Source: Dongia sedimenti (GTDB lineage: Bacteria > Pseudomonadota > Alphaproteobacteria > Dongiales > Dongiaceae). From it: a stretch of 64,000 bases of DNA. The notes under the pieces are model-generated. The model was not told the origin of the DNA, did not search any database, and saw nothing but the letters and a program-made list of their open reading frames with translations. The stretch is taken from contig JAUYVI010000002.1 in the NCBI GenBank assembly GCA_030715195.1, positions 1-64,000 on the forward strand. The letters run 5' to 3'. Both the position numbers and the translations under genes were made by a program. Below, piece after piece: positions 44,165 to 53,763 of the stretch. Every line of letters starts with the position of its first letter. Positions within the stretch are counted from its first letter, which is position 1.

Positions 44165-47100
44165 ATGGCCGTGAGTGAAGCGCTCAAAGTCGAGGACGTG
44201 CTCTTACATGAGTTCGAAGTGCTGCACGGGGTCAAGCCTCAAGGCAGTTGGCTTTGCGACTATCATTCGGCGGTGCATGGACTCTCGGGAACCGGCCAGA
44301 CCGCCCTCTGCTTGTCCGGCGGCGGCATCCGCAGCGCCGCCTTCGCGTTCGGCGTCATCCAAGCTTTGGCGCGGAAGAGCGCGCTGGACCACTTCCACTA
44401 TCTATCGACCGTGTCGGGTGGCGGTTACATCGGCTCCTGGCTGACGGCAGGACTGCACCGCCGCGGCAAGAAAACGATGATCGAGGATCTCGGGCCGTGG
44501 CAGCCCAGCCTGGGCCGAGAACCCAATCCGATCCGCTGGCTGCGACGCTACCACAGCTTCCTCACACCGAAGCTCGGCATCACCTCCGGGGATACATGGA
44601 CGGCGATCGCGCTGGTCGGTCGCAATCTGTTTCTCAACTGGCTGGTCTTCCTGCCTTTGATCGTCTCGGTATTGCTGGCGTGCCACATCTATCTTGCAGT
44701 GATGGATGCGGGCGGGGCCAACTCACATTTCAAGGCTTTCGTCGGCGGCCATGACGTCTTCTTCAGATCGGACGCTTACCAAAGGTACACCGACCAGGCA
44801 CCATCCGCATTGGGCCTTCTGTGGGACACGGTCGTCGGATTGGTGTGGAATGTTTCTGACGCCCACACCAACTTCAGCGCGATCTTCAATTGGCGGTCTC
44901 TGCTCGATTTCTTCGGCGCTCTCTTCGTGCTGTTCGCGATCACCGTCTCGGCCGCCAATCGTCCGAGCGACAGTCGCTCGACAATCACGCCCGGCCAATA
45001 CAACACGTTCGTTCTGGTGCCCGGTCTTCTCGGCGCCTTTCTGCTGGCTTTGGCTTGTGGCCACTATCTCCATTATCCGCTGGAGAGCCTTCAGAATATG
45101 ATTCGCTGGTGTTGCATCGCGGCCTTGATCCTGACCACGGCACGGGCACTGTCTTTCGGGTATTTCGCCGTGCGGCCAAGCATTCACGATCAGCGCTCGT
45201 TCGCGAAGATCGGACTGGAGCTGTTCGCCTGGCTTATCTCCGGCGCCATGACCGGCGTCGCCATCTGGCTTGGCCTGATCCTGGTGCAGCGGATCTTCGA
45301 TCCAAACTCAGATCCGATCCATGCACAGGAGAACGGACGGCGTGCGATCGCCGTATTCGGTCCAACCTGGATCATTCTCTCTTTCGTGATGGGCGAGGCG
45401 ATTTATGTGGGCATCGCCTGCCGGTTCCGCGAAGGCGACCGCGATCGCGAGTGGCTGGGTCGCGCCGCCGGCGTGTTCACCGCTGCGGGGCTCGCTTGGG
45501 CGCTGTTCAGTGGATTGGTGCTTTACGGGTATGAGATCTTTGACTCGGTCAGGACAGGACTCTACTCCGTGATCGCGGGATCCGGCTTCCTCACTCTGCT
45601 TGGCGGTGCCAGCTCGATCACCGCGGCGACCTCCAAGGCGGCGGCGAAGGAGCGGCTGCCGTTCACGCAGATCGTGGCGGCTTTGGCCGCGATCTTTCTG
45701 CTCTGCCTGATCGTTCTGCTCGCCGCGGCCAGCCGCCAGATCATCGACGCCGTGGTCCCATGGGTGGAGGAGACCTGGCCGTCGCTGGTCACAGCGCCGC
45801 GCGAGCATTGGGCGGCGACGTTCTGGGTCGCCCTGATAGGCTGCCTGCTACTCGGCGGTTTCGCGCAGCTGGTTTCCTTGTTTGTCGATGTGAACTGGTT
45901 CTCGTTGCACGCGCTCTATCGCAACCGATTGATCAAGGCATTCCTTGGGGCCAGCAACGACTCGGACGATCGCAACAACTTCGACGGCTTCTCAGACAGC
46001 GACAACATCAAATTCGGCAGCCTGCGCAACCGCTTCCAGCAGCAGCAGGACGACCCCTACTCCCGGCTTTGTTGTGAAGATCCGATGAGCAGGCTCTGTG
46101 CGGCGCCATTCACCCGGCTCTATCCGGTCATCAATGTCGCGCTCAACTTGGTCTCCGGCAAGGAACTGGCTTGGCGGGACCGGAAGGCAGAATCCTTCAT
46201 CTTCACCCCTTTTCATGCCGGCAATCCCAGCGTCAACTATCGGGATTCCGCGCAATATTCCGGCGACGTCTCGCTCGGCACCGCAATGGCGATCTCCGGC
46301 GCGGCGGTCAGCCCAAACTGGGGCTATCACTCGTCTCCGGTCACCAGCATCGTGATGATGCTGGCCAACCTGCGGCTCGGATGGTGGCTCGGCAATCCGT
46401 TGAACGAGAAAAGCTGGAAGAAGAGCGGCCCCGGCACCAGCTTCACGCATCTGATGCGCGAGACCTTCGGGCGAACCGACAATAAGCAGGATTTCGTCTA
46501 CCTGTCGGACGGCGGGCACTTCGAGAATCTCGGCCTGTACGAAATGATCCGCCGGCGCTGCCGCTTCATCGTGGTCAGCGACGCCGGACAGGATGAGAAA
46601 TGTACCCTCGAGGATCTCGGTGCGGCGGTCCGCAAGATCAAGATCGACATGGGCGTGATCATCAATTTCGACAAGCTGCAACTGGCCAAGCAGGCGGAGC
46701 CGCCGCTGCCGGGCTTCTTTTGTGCGCTCGGCGTGATCGAGTATCCCGAACAGCACCCCCAGCTCGGCGCGAATTTCAAGGCGGATCCGGGCCTGCTGCT
46801 CTACATCAAGCCCGGATTGCACGGCAACCTGCCCGCCGATATCCGAGCCTATGCCGCATCGAATGCGCGCTTTCCGCACGATTCGACCCTGAACCAGTGG
46901 TTCACCGAATCCCAGTTCGAAAGCTACCGCGCCCTCGGCAGCTTCATCATCGACGAGATCACCAAGTCGACGACGACTCCGCGGTCGACGCTTCTACCGA
47001 GCCAGAAGCAACACATTCCGGGCCAGATCGCCGATCTGTTCTACGGTGCGCGCGACTATCTCGCAGCGCCGGACACCGACCATCACGCCGACTGCTGCTG

Positions 47101-47170
47101 CCGGTGCTGCGGCGGAAAAGCGAGCGCGATCGCCGCCGCGCCGAGCCCGACCGCGAAGGACGCGACGTAG
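44165..47170 (+). CDS. large membrane-associated patatin-like phospholipase
   Basis: A 1001-residue protein. The N-terminal patatin part has the oxyanion glycines GGGIRSA (52-58) and the nucleophile elbow STVSGGG (S84). A central region with about eight hydrophobic helices follows, and the catalytic aspartate is in SDGGHFENLGLYE near residue 782. This layout is known for large bacterial patatin-like proteins. The final 29 residues, including a CCCRCC cluster, are encoded by DNA that also encodes the end of the opposite MFS gene. ATG 44165 has a GGGGG upstream. Confidence 0.9.
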   Translation: MAVSEALKVEDVLLHEFEVLHGVKPQGSWLCDYHSAVHGLSGTGQTALCLSGGGIRSAAFAFGVIQALARKSALDHFHYLSTVSGGGYIGSWLTAGLHRRGKKTMIEDLGPWQPSLGREPNPIRWLRRYHSFLTPKLGITSGDTWTAIALVGRNLFLNWLVFLPLIVSVLLACHIYLAVMDAGGANSHFKAFVGGHDVFFRSDAYQRYTDQAPSALGLLWDTVVGLVWNVSDAHTNFSAIFNWRSLLDFFGALFVLFAITVSAANRPSDSRSTITPGQYNTFVLVPGLLGAFLLALACGHYLHYPLESLQNMIRWCCIAALILTTARALSFGYFAVRPSIHDQRSFAKIGLELFAWLISGAMTGVAIWLGLILVQRIFDPNSDPIHAQENGRRAIAVFGPTWIILSFVMGEAIYVGIACRFREGDRDREWLGRAAGVFTAAGLAWALFSGLVLYGYEIFDSVRTGLYSVIAGSGFLTLLGGASSITAATSKAAAKERLPFTQIVAALAAIFLLCLIVLLAAASRQIIDAVVPWVEETWPSLVTAPREHWAATFWVALIGCLLLGGFAQLVSLFVDVNWFSLHALYRNRLIKAFLGASNDSDDRNNFDGFSDSDNIKFGSLRNRFQQQQDDPYSRLCCEDPMSRLCAAPFTRLYPVINVALNLVSGKELAWRDRKAESFIFTPFHAGNPSVNYRDSAQYSGDVSLGTAMAISGAAVSPNWGYHSSPVTSIVMMLANLRLGWWLGNPLNEKSWKKSGPGTSFTHLMRETFGRTDNKQDFVYLSDGGHFENLGLYEMIRRRCRFIVVSDAGQDEKCTLEDLGAAVRKIKIDMGVIINFDKLQLAKQAEPPLPGFFCALGVIEYPEQHPQLGANFKADPGLLLYIKPGLHGNLPADIRAYAASNARFPHDSTLNQWFTESQFESYRALGSFIIDEITKSTTTPRSTLLPSQKQHIPGQIADLFYGARDYLAAPDTDHHADCCCRCCGGKASAIAAAPSPTAKDAT

Positions 47171-48303
47171 AGTCCGGTATAGGCGTTCCAGGTGTCGTAG
47201 ATCCAGCCGCCGATCGCGGGACCCAGCGCCATGCCGAGGCTGGAGATCATCGCCGCCGCACCGAACACGGCGCCCATGATGTTCGGCCCGAAATAGTCGC
47301 GCGCGAGCACCGCATAGAGCGGCATCACGCCGCCATAGGCGAAGCCGAAGACGAAGGCGACCGCGTAGAAGACCTCGAGGTTGGCGGCATAGAGATAAGC
47401 GCCGGCGCCGACCGCCTGGATCAGCAACCCGACGATCAAAGTCGGCTTCACGCCAAACCGATCGCCGGCGAACCCAAACGCCACGCGCCCGAACAGGCCG
47501 CCGACACCTTCGACACTGTAGATCGTCACCGCATAGATCGGTGCGATCCCGCAGAGCTGGGCGAAGCTGACGGTGTGGAAGATCGGTCCGGAATGGCAGG
47601 CGCAGCAGGCGAAGAACACGAGCGCCAGCACGATGAATTGCGGCGTGCGCAAAGCTTGCCCGACCGTCATGCCGGGCTTTTCCGGCCCAGGTGCCGCCAT
47701 AGAGATAGAGTGGGCTGCGGGCGCCACATCCACCGGGACAGCAGGCGGACGGCGAATCATCAAGGCCATCGGCAGCAGCAGGACCCAAACCGCGATACCG
47801 ATGATGAGCTGGGCCTCACGCCATTCATAGGTCGAGATCAGCCAGCGCGAGAACGGCGCCACGGTCATGGGTGCCACGCCGATGCCGACCGAGACCAGCG
47901 AGACGGCGAGGCTGCGATGCTTCTCGAACCAGCCGACCGTGGTGGCGATCAGCGGCGGGAAGAAGCTGCCGCCGGCGATGCCGATCACCACACCGTACCA
48001 GATCTGGAACGCAATCAGGCTGGTGGAGCGGCTGGCCATCACCAGGCCGAGACCGAGCAGGAGATTGCCCATGATCAGCACCGGGCGCGCGCCGATGCGA
48101 TCGCTGAGCGCGCCCCAGCCGAAACCGGCGGCGCCCATGACCAGGAAGGCGATGGTCATCGAGGTGGAGATGCCGGTCGTAGACCAGCCCGTATCCTGCG
48201 AGATCGGCTGCAGAAAGACCGGCAAGGTGAACAAGGCGCCCGCGCCGATGCAGGTCATCAGCGCGCCGACCAGAACGATGACCCAGCCGTAATGCCATTT
48301 CAT
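47083..48303 (-). CDS. MFS transporter
   Basis: A 406-residue major facilitator with about 12 membrane helices and the loop 2-3 motif GWGALSDRIGARPVLIMG. It resembles monocarboxylate/oxalate-formate antiporter-type MFS proteins (MKWHYGWVIVLVGALMTCIGAG start). ATG 48303 has GGAG eight bases upstream; the open frame runs further up but is not coding. The 3' end overlaps the patatin gene by 88 bp. Confidence 0.9.
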   Translation of the reverse strand: MKWHYGWVIVLVGALMTCIGAGALFTLPVFLQPISQDTGWSTTGISTSMTIAFLVMGAAGFGWGALSDRIGARPVLIMGNLLLGLGLVMASRSTSLIAFQIWYGVVIGIAGGSFFPPLIATTVGWFEKHRSLAVSLVSVGIGVAPMTVAPFSRWLISTYEWREAQLIIGIAVWVLLLPMALMIRRPPAVPVDVAPAAHSISMAAPGPEKPGMTVGQALRTPQFIVLALVFFACCACHSGPIFHTVSFAQLCGIAPIYAVTIYSVEGVGGLFGRVAFGFAGDRFGVKPTLIVGLLIQAVGAGAYLYAANLEVFYAVAFVFGFAYGGVMPLYAVLARDYFGPNIMGAVFGAAAMISSLGMALGPAIGGWIYDTWNAYTGLYVASFAVGLGAAAIALAFPPQHRQQQSA

Positions 48304-48317
48304 GTCGCCATCTCCCC

Positions 48318-48665
48318 TTAGAACGACCGGCCGTCGAAATGCTGCAGCGGAATCGCGCCGAGATCCACGCCCTCGAGACAGCGGATATTGATATAGACGT
48401 TGGGCTCGGCCGTCTCCCCGGCATCCTCGCCATGGGTGTGGATTCCGCAGGTCGTGCAGAAGCGATGGGCGATCACATGGCGGTTGAAGGTGTAGCGGCC
48501 GAGATCGCCAAGCCCGGATTGGAAACGCACCTGCTGCTTCGGCAAGGCCCAGAGCAGCGCGGCTTTTTTCGAGCAGATCGAGCAATTGCAGGAGAGCGCA
48601 GCGGTCAGCGCGCCCTCGACCTCGAAGGTGACCCTGCCGCAGTGACAACTTCCTTGATGGACCAT
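48318..48665 (-). CDS. GFA-family zinc-binding protein
   Basis: A 115-residue protein of the Gfa/glutathione-dependent formaldehyde-activating family. Zinc ligands: GSCHCGRV, CNCSICSKK and CTTCGIHTHG. Despite the family name most members have no shown role in formaldehyde metabolism. It starts at ATG 48665 with GGGAG upstream, and its stop is 14 bp before the MFS start, so the two form an operon. Confidence 0.9.
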   Translation of the reverse strand: MVHQGSCHCGRVTFEVEGALTAALSCNCSICSKKAALLWALPKQQVRFQSGLGDLGRYTFNRHVIAHRFCTTCGIHTHGEDAGETAEPNVYINIRCLEGVDLGAIPLQHFDGRSF

Positions 48666-48889
48666 GTTTCGCTCCCTTGGTGGCCGTCCCCACGGCACCT
48701 CTCAGGAACACGTCGGACCGGCACCGGCGAAATCGACAGACCGGCCGGCATTTTTCACATGAGAACCGGCCGAGCGGCACAACCTATTGAAAAATCTTGG
48801 ATTCCATCCGGAAGAAATCTGCCGGGACGACGGAATAAGCGCGGCCCCGGGGTGTCTAACCCATACGCATCCCATCTGGAGACCTCCCC

Positions 48890-49318
48890 TTGCCCCTCCC
48901 CCATTCAAAGCTGATCGCCGGCCTCCTCCTTGGTCTTGCGGCCGGCGCCGTCGTTCCGGCCACGGCCCAGACCATGTCGATGTCGATGCCTGTCGCGCCC
49001 GCCGCGGAGCAGCCCTTCCTCATGGAGAACAACACCGCCATGGCGAAGATGATGGCCGCGATGGAGATCAAGCCGACCGGCGACATCGACCGGGATTTCG
49101 TCGCGATGATGGCGCCGCACCACCAGGGCGCCATCGACATGGCCCAGGCTGTGCTCCGTTACGGCAAGAACGAGCAGATCCGCCGCATCGCCCAGGAGAT
49201 CATCGTCGAGCAGCTTCAGGAGATCGCCGCGATGCATCTGGCGCTCGGTGAGCCGCCGCCGCCATCGGCACCCGCACCCACGATGCCGTCGATGCCCGAC
49301 ATGAACACGATGCAGTAG
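48890..49318 (+). CDS. DUF305-domain exported protein
   Basis: A 142-residue protein with a signal peptide (LIAGLLLGLAAGAVVPATA) and a DUF305 four-helix-bundle domain, recognised by FVAMMAPHHQGAIDMAQAVL. The N- and C-terminal tails are rich in methionine (MSMSMP, MPSMPDMNTM), fitting copper or other soft-metal binding as in relatives such as CopM. The apparent start is a TTG at 48890 with GGAG eight bases upstream. It leads a four-gene operon with YncE-like, sigma and anti-sigma genes. Confidence 0.85.
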   Translation: MPLPHSKLIAGLLLGLAAGAVVPATAQTMSMSMPVAPAAEQPFLMENNTAMAKMMAAMEIKPTGDIDRDFVAMMAPHHQGAIDMAQAVLRYGKNEQIRRIAQEIIVEQLQEIAAMHLALGEPPPPSAPAPTMPSMPDMNTMQ

Positions 49319-49328
49319 GAGCCAGCCC

Positions 49329-50777
49329 GTGAAATCCATTCTTTTCGCCTCCACCTTCCTCGCCACCACGATCGTCGCCGGCATGGCGATCGCCTTAGCC
49401 GGCCAGGCGCCGGGGGCCGTCGATGCGCCCGATATCCCGGTCAGCCACCATGACCGCGTCTATGCCGCCGAGCAGTTCTCCAACACGGTCTCGGTCACCG
49501 ATCCCGTCTCCAACGCGCTGTTGGGCGTGATCCGGCTCGGCGATCCGCAGCCGGGCAACCTGAGCCCGCTCTATCGGGGCCAGGTGCTGGTGCACGGCAT
49601 GGGCTTCTCACCCGACCACAAGACCCTCGCCGTGGTCTCGATCGGCACCAATTCGGTGAGCTTCATCGACACCGCGACCAACACGGTGAAGCACGTGACC
49701 TATGTCGGCCGTGCGCCGCATGAAGCCTTCTTCACGCCGGACGGAAAGGAAGTCTGGGTGACGGTGCGCGGCGAGGATTACATCGCCGTGCTCGATGCCC
49801 AGACCTATGGGGAGAAGCTGCGGATCAAGGTACCCGCCGGCCCGGGCATGCAGATCTTCTCGCCGGACGGCAAATACGGCTATGTCTGCTCCTCCTTCAA
49901 TCCGGAGACCGACGTCATCTCGGTCGCGGACCACCAGATCGTGGGCAAGATGAAGCAAGACAGCCCGTTCTGCCCGAACATCGCGGCGACGCCGGACGGA
50001 AAGCAGGTTTGGCTCACGCTGAAGGATGTCGGGCGCACCATGGTGTTCGAGGCCAAGCCGCCTTTCGCAATGCTAAAAAGCCTCGACACCGGCCCGATCA
50101 CCAACCATGTGAACATCGCCCGCAACGCCAAGGGGACGTTCGCCTATGTTACGATCGGCGGGTTGAACGAGGTCAAAGTGTTCCGCACCGACGATTTCTC
50201 GCAGGTCGCGACCATTCCGGTCGGCAAGCTGCCGCACGGCGTCTGGCCTTCGGGCGACGGCAGCCGGATCTATGTCGGGCTGGAGAATGCCGATGCTCTC
50301 GCCGCCATCGACACGATGACCAACCAAGTGATCGCGAGCATCCCGATCGGCCAGGCGCCCCAGGCCATCGCCTATGTGCCGAACGCCGTGCCCGAAGGCG
50401 ACGGCATGCAGAACCTGCAGCCGCTCGGCGTTGCCGGCACGACCGCGCATCTGACCTTGCGCGGCGACAAGGAGGCGAGTTCGACCAGCGTCTCGCTGTT
50501 CGATCAGGGTCTGCTGCAGGTCCTGCAAGCGGCGGTCACCGGGCTGGAACCGAAGCAGCCCTACGTTCTGGCGCTGGCCGATCAGCCCGACGGCAAGGGT
50601 GCGCTGCAGCCGCTCTCGGCTTTCATGACCAATCCGGCGGGTGCGGCGATCGTCAACGCGGTCGGCCCGATCCGGCAGATCGTCCAGAGCACGCACCAGG
50701 ACGAGCGCCGCTATCTCGTCATCGTCCCCGGCACGCCGGCGAAGCTCGGTACGCCGGTGCAGATGCAGGTGCTCTGA
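49329..50777 (+). CDS. exported YncE-like beta-propeller protein
   Basis: A 482-residue exported protein with a signal peptide (MKSILFASTFLATTIVAGMAIALA) and repeated beta-propeller blades (GFSPDHKTLAVVSIGTNSVSFIDTATN, FTPDGKEVWVTVRGEDYIAVLDA, IFSPDGKYGYVC). This is the YVTN/YncE family. The C-terminal 120 residues form a separate non-propeller domain. It lies between DUF305 and a sigma factor; a role in periplasmic metal or redox stress is plausible by context. Confidence 0.87.
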   Translation: MKSILFASTFLATTIVAGMAIALAGQAPGAVDAPDIPVSHHDRVYAAEQFSNTVSVTDPVSNALLGVIRLGDPQPGNLSPLYRGQVLVHGMGFSPDHKTLAVVSIGTNSVSFIDTATNTVKHVTYVGRAPHEAFFTPDGKEVWVTVRGEDYIAVLDAQTYGEKLRIKVPAGPGMQIFSPDGKYGYVCSSFNPETDVISVADHQIVGKMKQDSPFCPNIAATPDGKQVWLTLKDVGRTMVFEAKPPFAMLKSLDTGPITNHVNIARNAKGTFAYVTIGGLNEVKVFRTDDFSQVATIPVGKLPHGVWPSGDGSRIYVGLENADALAAIDTMTNQVIASIPIGQAPQAIAYVPNAVPEGDGMQNLQPLGVAGTTAHLTLRGDKEASSTSVSLFDQGLLQVLQAAVTGLEPKQPYVLALADQPDGKGALQPLSAFMTNPAGAAIVNAVGPIRQIVQSTHQDERRYLVIVPGTPAKLGTPVQMQVL

Positions 50778-50783
50778 GCCGGC

Positions 50784-51296
50784 ATGGACGACATCGGCAT
50801 CCTGGTCGGCCCCTTGATCCCACCGCTGCGGCGCTACGCGCGTGCCCTGCTGCGCGACCGCGCCGCGGCGGACGATCTGGTGCAGGATTGCCTGGAACGC
50901 GCGCTCTCGCGCTGGCACCAGCGCCGGGCCGAGGGCAGCACGCGGACCTGGCTCTTCACCATCCTGCACAATCTCGCCCTGAACCGGATGCGCACGATCG
51001 CGCGCCGCGGCCCGCATGTGGCGGTCGAAGACGCGATGCTGGTCGGACCCGCCAACCAGGAGGACGCCTTGCGCCACCGCGACCTGCTGCGTGCGCTGGA
51101 GACGCTCACCGAGGAGCACCGCAGTGTCCTGTTGCTGGTGTCGGTCGAGGATCTCTCCTATGCCGAGACCGCGAAGGTTCTGGACATTCCGGTCGGGACG
51201 GTGATGTCGCGCGTGTCCCGGGCGCGCGAAAGGCTGGCGGCGGCGCTGGACGGACAGCCTGCCATGCGTGAATCCCATTTGCGGAGGGTCAAATGA
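50784..51296 (+). CDS. ECF sigma factor
   Basis: A 170-residue ECF sigma factor with region 2 (RDRAAADDLVQDCLERAL, TWLFTILHNLALNRMR) and region 4 (LTEEHRSVLLLVSVEDLSYAETAKVLDIPVGTVMSRVSRAR). It starts six bases after the upstream stop and overlaps the anti-sigma gene by ATGA, a standard sigma/anti-sigma pairing. It probably controls its own operon, including DUF305 and the beta-propeller protein. Confidence 0.93.
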   Translation: MDDIGILVGPLIPPLRRYARALLRDRAAADDLVQDCLERALSRWHQRRAEGSTRTWLFTILHNLALNRMRTIARRGPHVAVEDAMLVGPANQEDALRHRDLLRALETLTEEHRSVLLLVSVEDLSYAETAKVLDIPVGTVMSRVSRARERLAAALDGQPAMRESHLRRVK

Positions 51297-52072
51297 CGGT
51301 GGACCGTCCGATCACCGAAGACGATCTCCAGGCTCATATCGATGGCGCACTCGATCCGAAGCGCGAGGCCGCGGTCGAGCGTTACCTCGCCGAGCATCCG
51401 GATGTCGCGCGGCGGATCGAGACTCAAGCCGGGCAGCGCGCGGCGTTGCGCGCCGCCTTTGCACCGATCGCCGAGGAGCCGCTGCCGCCGAGCCTCAATC
51501 TGGATCGCCTGATCGCAGCCCGCCGCCGGCCGGCCGTGCCGACCTGGCGCGCCGCCGCCGCGGCGGTGATCCTGCTCGCGGCAGGCGGCACGAGCGGCTG
51601 GCTGCTGCGCGACACGCTCGCCACGCCCGAGAGCGGCGTCACGGCATTGGCGCGCGAAGCGGCCGACAGCTACGCCGTCTTTGCCGTCGATCGCAGCCGG
51701 CCGGTGGAGATCAGGGCCGAGGCCACCGACCAGCTGGTCCGCTGGATCTCGAACCGGCTGAACCGGTCGATCGCGGTTCCCGACCTCTCGGCATCGGGCT
51801 ATCGCTTCATGGGCGGCCGGCTGGTGCCGACACCGCACGGCCCCGCCGGCATGCTGATGTACGACGACGATCGCGGCACCCGCCTGGTCATGCTGGTGCG
51901 GCCGATGGAAGCCGAGCAGGACGCGCCGATGGCGCCGTCCCGGAACGGCGACATTGCCGGCTACACCTGGGCGCAAGGCGGTCTCGGCTACAGCCTGGTC
52001 GGGCCGGCGGCTCCCGACGTGCTGCATCCCCTGGCCGACGCGGCGCGACGGCAGATTTCCGGCGCGATCTGA
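51293..52072 (+). CDS. membrane anti-sigma factor
   Basis: A 259-residue protein with a cytoplasmic N-terminus (ITEDDLQAHIDGALDPKREAAVERYLAEHPDVARRI), typical of ECF anti-sigma factors, one transmembrane helix (AAAAAVILLAAGGTSGWLL) and a periplasmic C-terminal domain of about 150 residues. There is no HxxxCxxC zinc motif, so it is a non-ZAS type. It overlaps the sigma gene by four bases. Confidence 0.9.
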   Translation: MTVDRPITEDDLQAHIDGALDPKREAAVERYLAEHPDVARRIETQAGQRAALRAAFAPIAEEPLPPSLNLDRLIAARRRPAVPTWRAAAAAVILLAAGGTSGWLLRDTLATPESGVTALAREAADSYAVFAVDRSRPVEIRAEATDQLVRWISNRLNRSIAVPDLSASGYRFMGGRLVPTPHGPAGMLMYDDDRGTRLVMLVRPMEAEQDAPMAPSRNGDIAGYTWAQGGLGYSLVGPAAPDVLHPLADAARRQISGAI

Positions 52073-52262
52073 CGGTCACGCCCGGAGACCAATACCCCTG
52101 ACATTTCCAGGGGTTAGACCGCAGGCCGGCGCCGCGAATTTTGTATGACAAGAGCGGAGCCGGCGGTCTCACCTTCTCCGTTGCCGCTGCCGGTCCGGGG
52201 CACTATTTTCCCGCCATCGGAAGCCCCCGGGAGGTCCCTCCCGCATTCTCAACGGAGCCGTC

Positions 52263-53705
52263 ATGAATATGGAAGTGAAGCGCAACCTGATCGCCGGTCA
52301 GTGGGTCGAAGGTTCGGGATCGCGCGTCAACGAGAACCCGTCCGACAAGAACGATCCGGTCGGCGCCTTCACCGCGGCCACGGCGGATCAGGTGAACGAC
52401 GCGGTCGCGGCGGCGAAGAAGGCGTCCCATGCCTGGGCCCGCACCAGCCCGCAGGTCCGCTCCGACATCCTGGACAAGGCCGGCACCGAGATCCTGGCCC
52501 GCAAGGAGGAGCTGGGCAAGCAGCTCTCCCGCGAGGAAGGCAAGACCCTGCCCGAAGGCATCGGCGAGGCGACCCGCGCCGGCCAGATCTTCAAGTGGTT
52601 CGCCGGCGAGGCCTTGCGCATCCACGGCGACAAGATGGCGGGCCTCCGCCCCGGCACCGAAGCGGAAGTGACCCGCGAGCCGGTCGGCGTCATCGGCATC
52701 ATCACGCCCTGGAACTTCCCGATCGCAATCCCGGCCTGGAAGGTCGCGCCCGCCCTCGCCTTCGGCAACACGGTGGTGCTGAAGCCCGCCGATCTCGTTC
52801 CGGCGAGCTCCTGGTCGATCGTCGATATCCTGCAACGCGCCGGACTGCCGGAAGGCGTGCTGAACCTCACCATGGGTTCGGGCTCGGTGGTCGGCAATGC
52901 GATCATCAACCACAAGGACGTCGCCGGCGTCACCTTCACCGGCTCGACCAAGACCGGCCGCATGGTGGCCGAGGCCTGCATCAAGCGTCTCGCCCGCGTG
53001 CAGCTCGAGATGGGCGGCAAGAATCCGATGGTCGTTCTCGATGACGCCGATCTCGACATCGCGGTCGAGGCCTCGTTCCAGGGCGCGTTCGGCTCCACGG
53101 GCCAGCGCTGCACCGCCTCCTCGCGGCTGATCGTGCAGCAGGGCATCCATGACAAGTTCGTGGCGGCGATGATCGAGCGGCTGAAGAAGACCAAGATCGA
53201 TCACGCGCTCGAGCCCGGCGCGGAGATCGGTCCGGTGGTCGATCAGCGCCAGCTCGACCAGGATCTCGAATACATCTCCATCGCGCAGAAGGAAGGCGCC
53301 AAGCTGGCCTGGGGCGGCGAGCTCTTGAACCGCAAGACCCAGGGCTTCTACCTGAACTGCGCGCTGTTCACCGAGAGCAACAACAACATGCGGATCAGCC
53401 GCGAAGAGGTGTTCGGTCCGGTCGCCAACGTGATCCGGGTGAAGGATTACGACGAGGCCCTCGCCGTCGCCAACGACACCGAGTTCGGCCTGGTCGGCGG
53501 CATCTGCACCACCTCGCTGAAGCACGCCACCCACTTCAAGCGCAACATCGAGGCCGGCATGACCATGGTCAACCTGCCGACCGCCGGCGTCGACTACATC
53601 GTGCCGTTCGGCGGCCGCAAGAACTCCAGCTACGGCACCCGCGAGCAGGGCGAGCTGGCGCGGGAGTTCTACACGATCGTCAAGACGGCTTACGTGCGGC
53701 CGTAA
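52263..53705 (+). CDS. aldehyde dehydrogenase
   Basis: A 480-residue NAD(P)-dependent aldehyde dehydrogenase. Motifs: TPWNFPIAIPAWK, cofactor-binding FTGSTKTGRMV, general-base Glu in LEMGGKNP and catalytic Cys in GSTGQRCTASSR. It resembles alpha-ketoglutaric semialdehyde dehydrogenases, but the specific substrate cannot be fixed. It stands alone, with 190 bp of gene-free sequence before it. Confidence 0.93.
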   Translation: MNMEVKRNLIAGQWVEGSGSRVNENPSDKNDPVGAFTAATADQVNDAVAAAKKASHAWARTSPQVRSDILDKAGTEILARKEELGKQLSREEGKTLPEGIGEATRAGQIFKWFAGEALRIHGDKMAGLRPGTEAEVTREPVGVIGIITPWNFPIAIPAWKVAPALAFGNTVVLKPADLVPASSWSIVDILQRAGLPEGVLNLTMGSGSVVGNAIINHKDVAGVTFTGSTKTGRMVAEACIKRLARVQLEMGGKNPMVVLDDADLDIAVEASFQGAFGSTGQRCTASSRLIVQQGIHDKFVAAMIERLKKTKIDHALEPGAEIGPVVDQRQLDQDLEYISIAQKEGAKLAWGGELLNRKTQGFYLNCALFTESNNNMRISREEVFGPVANVIRVKDYDEALAVANDTEFGLVGGICTTSLKHATHFKRNIEAGMTMVNLPTAGVDYIVPFGGRKNSSYGTREQGELAREFYTIVKTAYVRP

Positions 53706-53719
53706 CGCCACCTCTCACG

Positions 53720-53752
53720 TCGTCACCCGCGGGCTTGACCCGCGGGTCCGGC
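53720..53752. repeat. GC-rich palindromic repeat between converging genes
   Basis: CCCGCGGGCTTGACCCGCGGG forms a compact hairpin between the ends of the aldehyde dehydrogenase and the TonB receptor genes. It belongs to the same kind of repeat as the one at 63640-63722 (..GCCCGG..CCGGGC.. near GTCATC) and may also slow transcription from both sides. Confidence 0.6.
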
Positions 53753-53763
53753 GCCGCGCGTGT

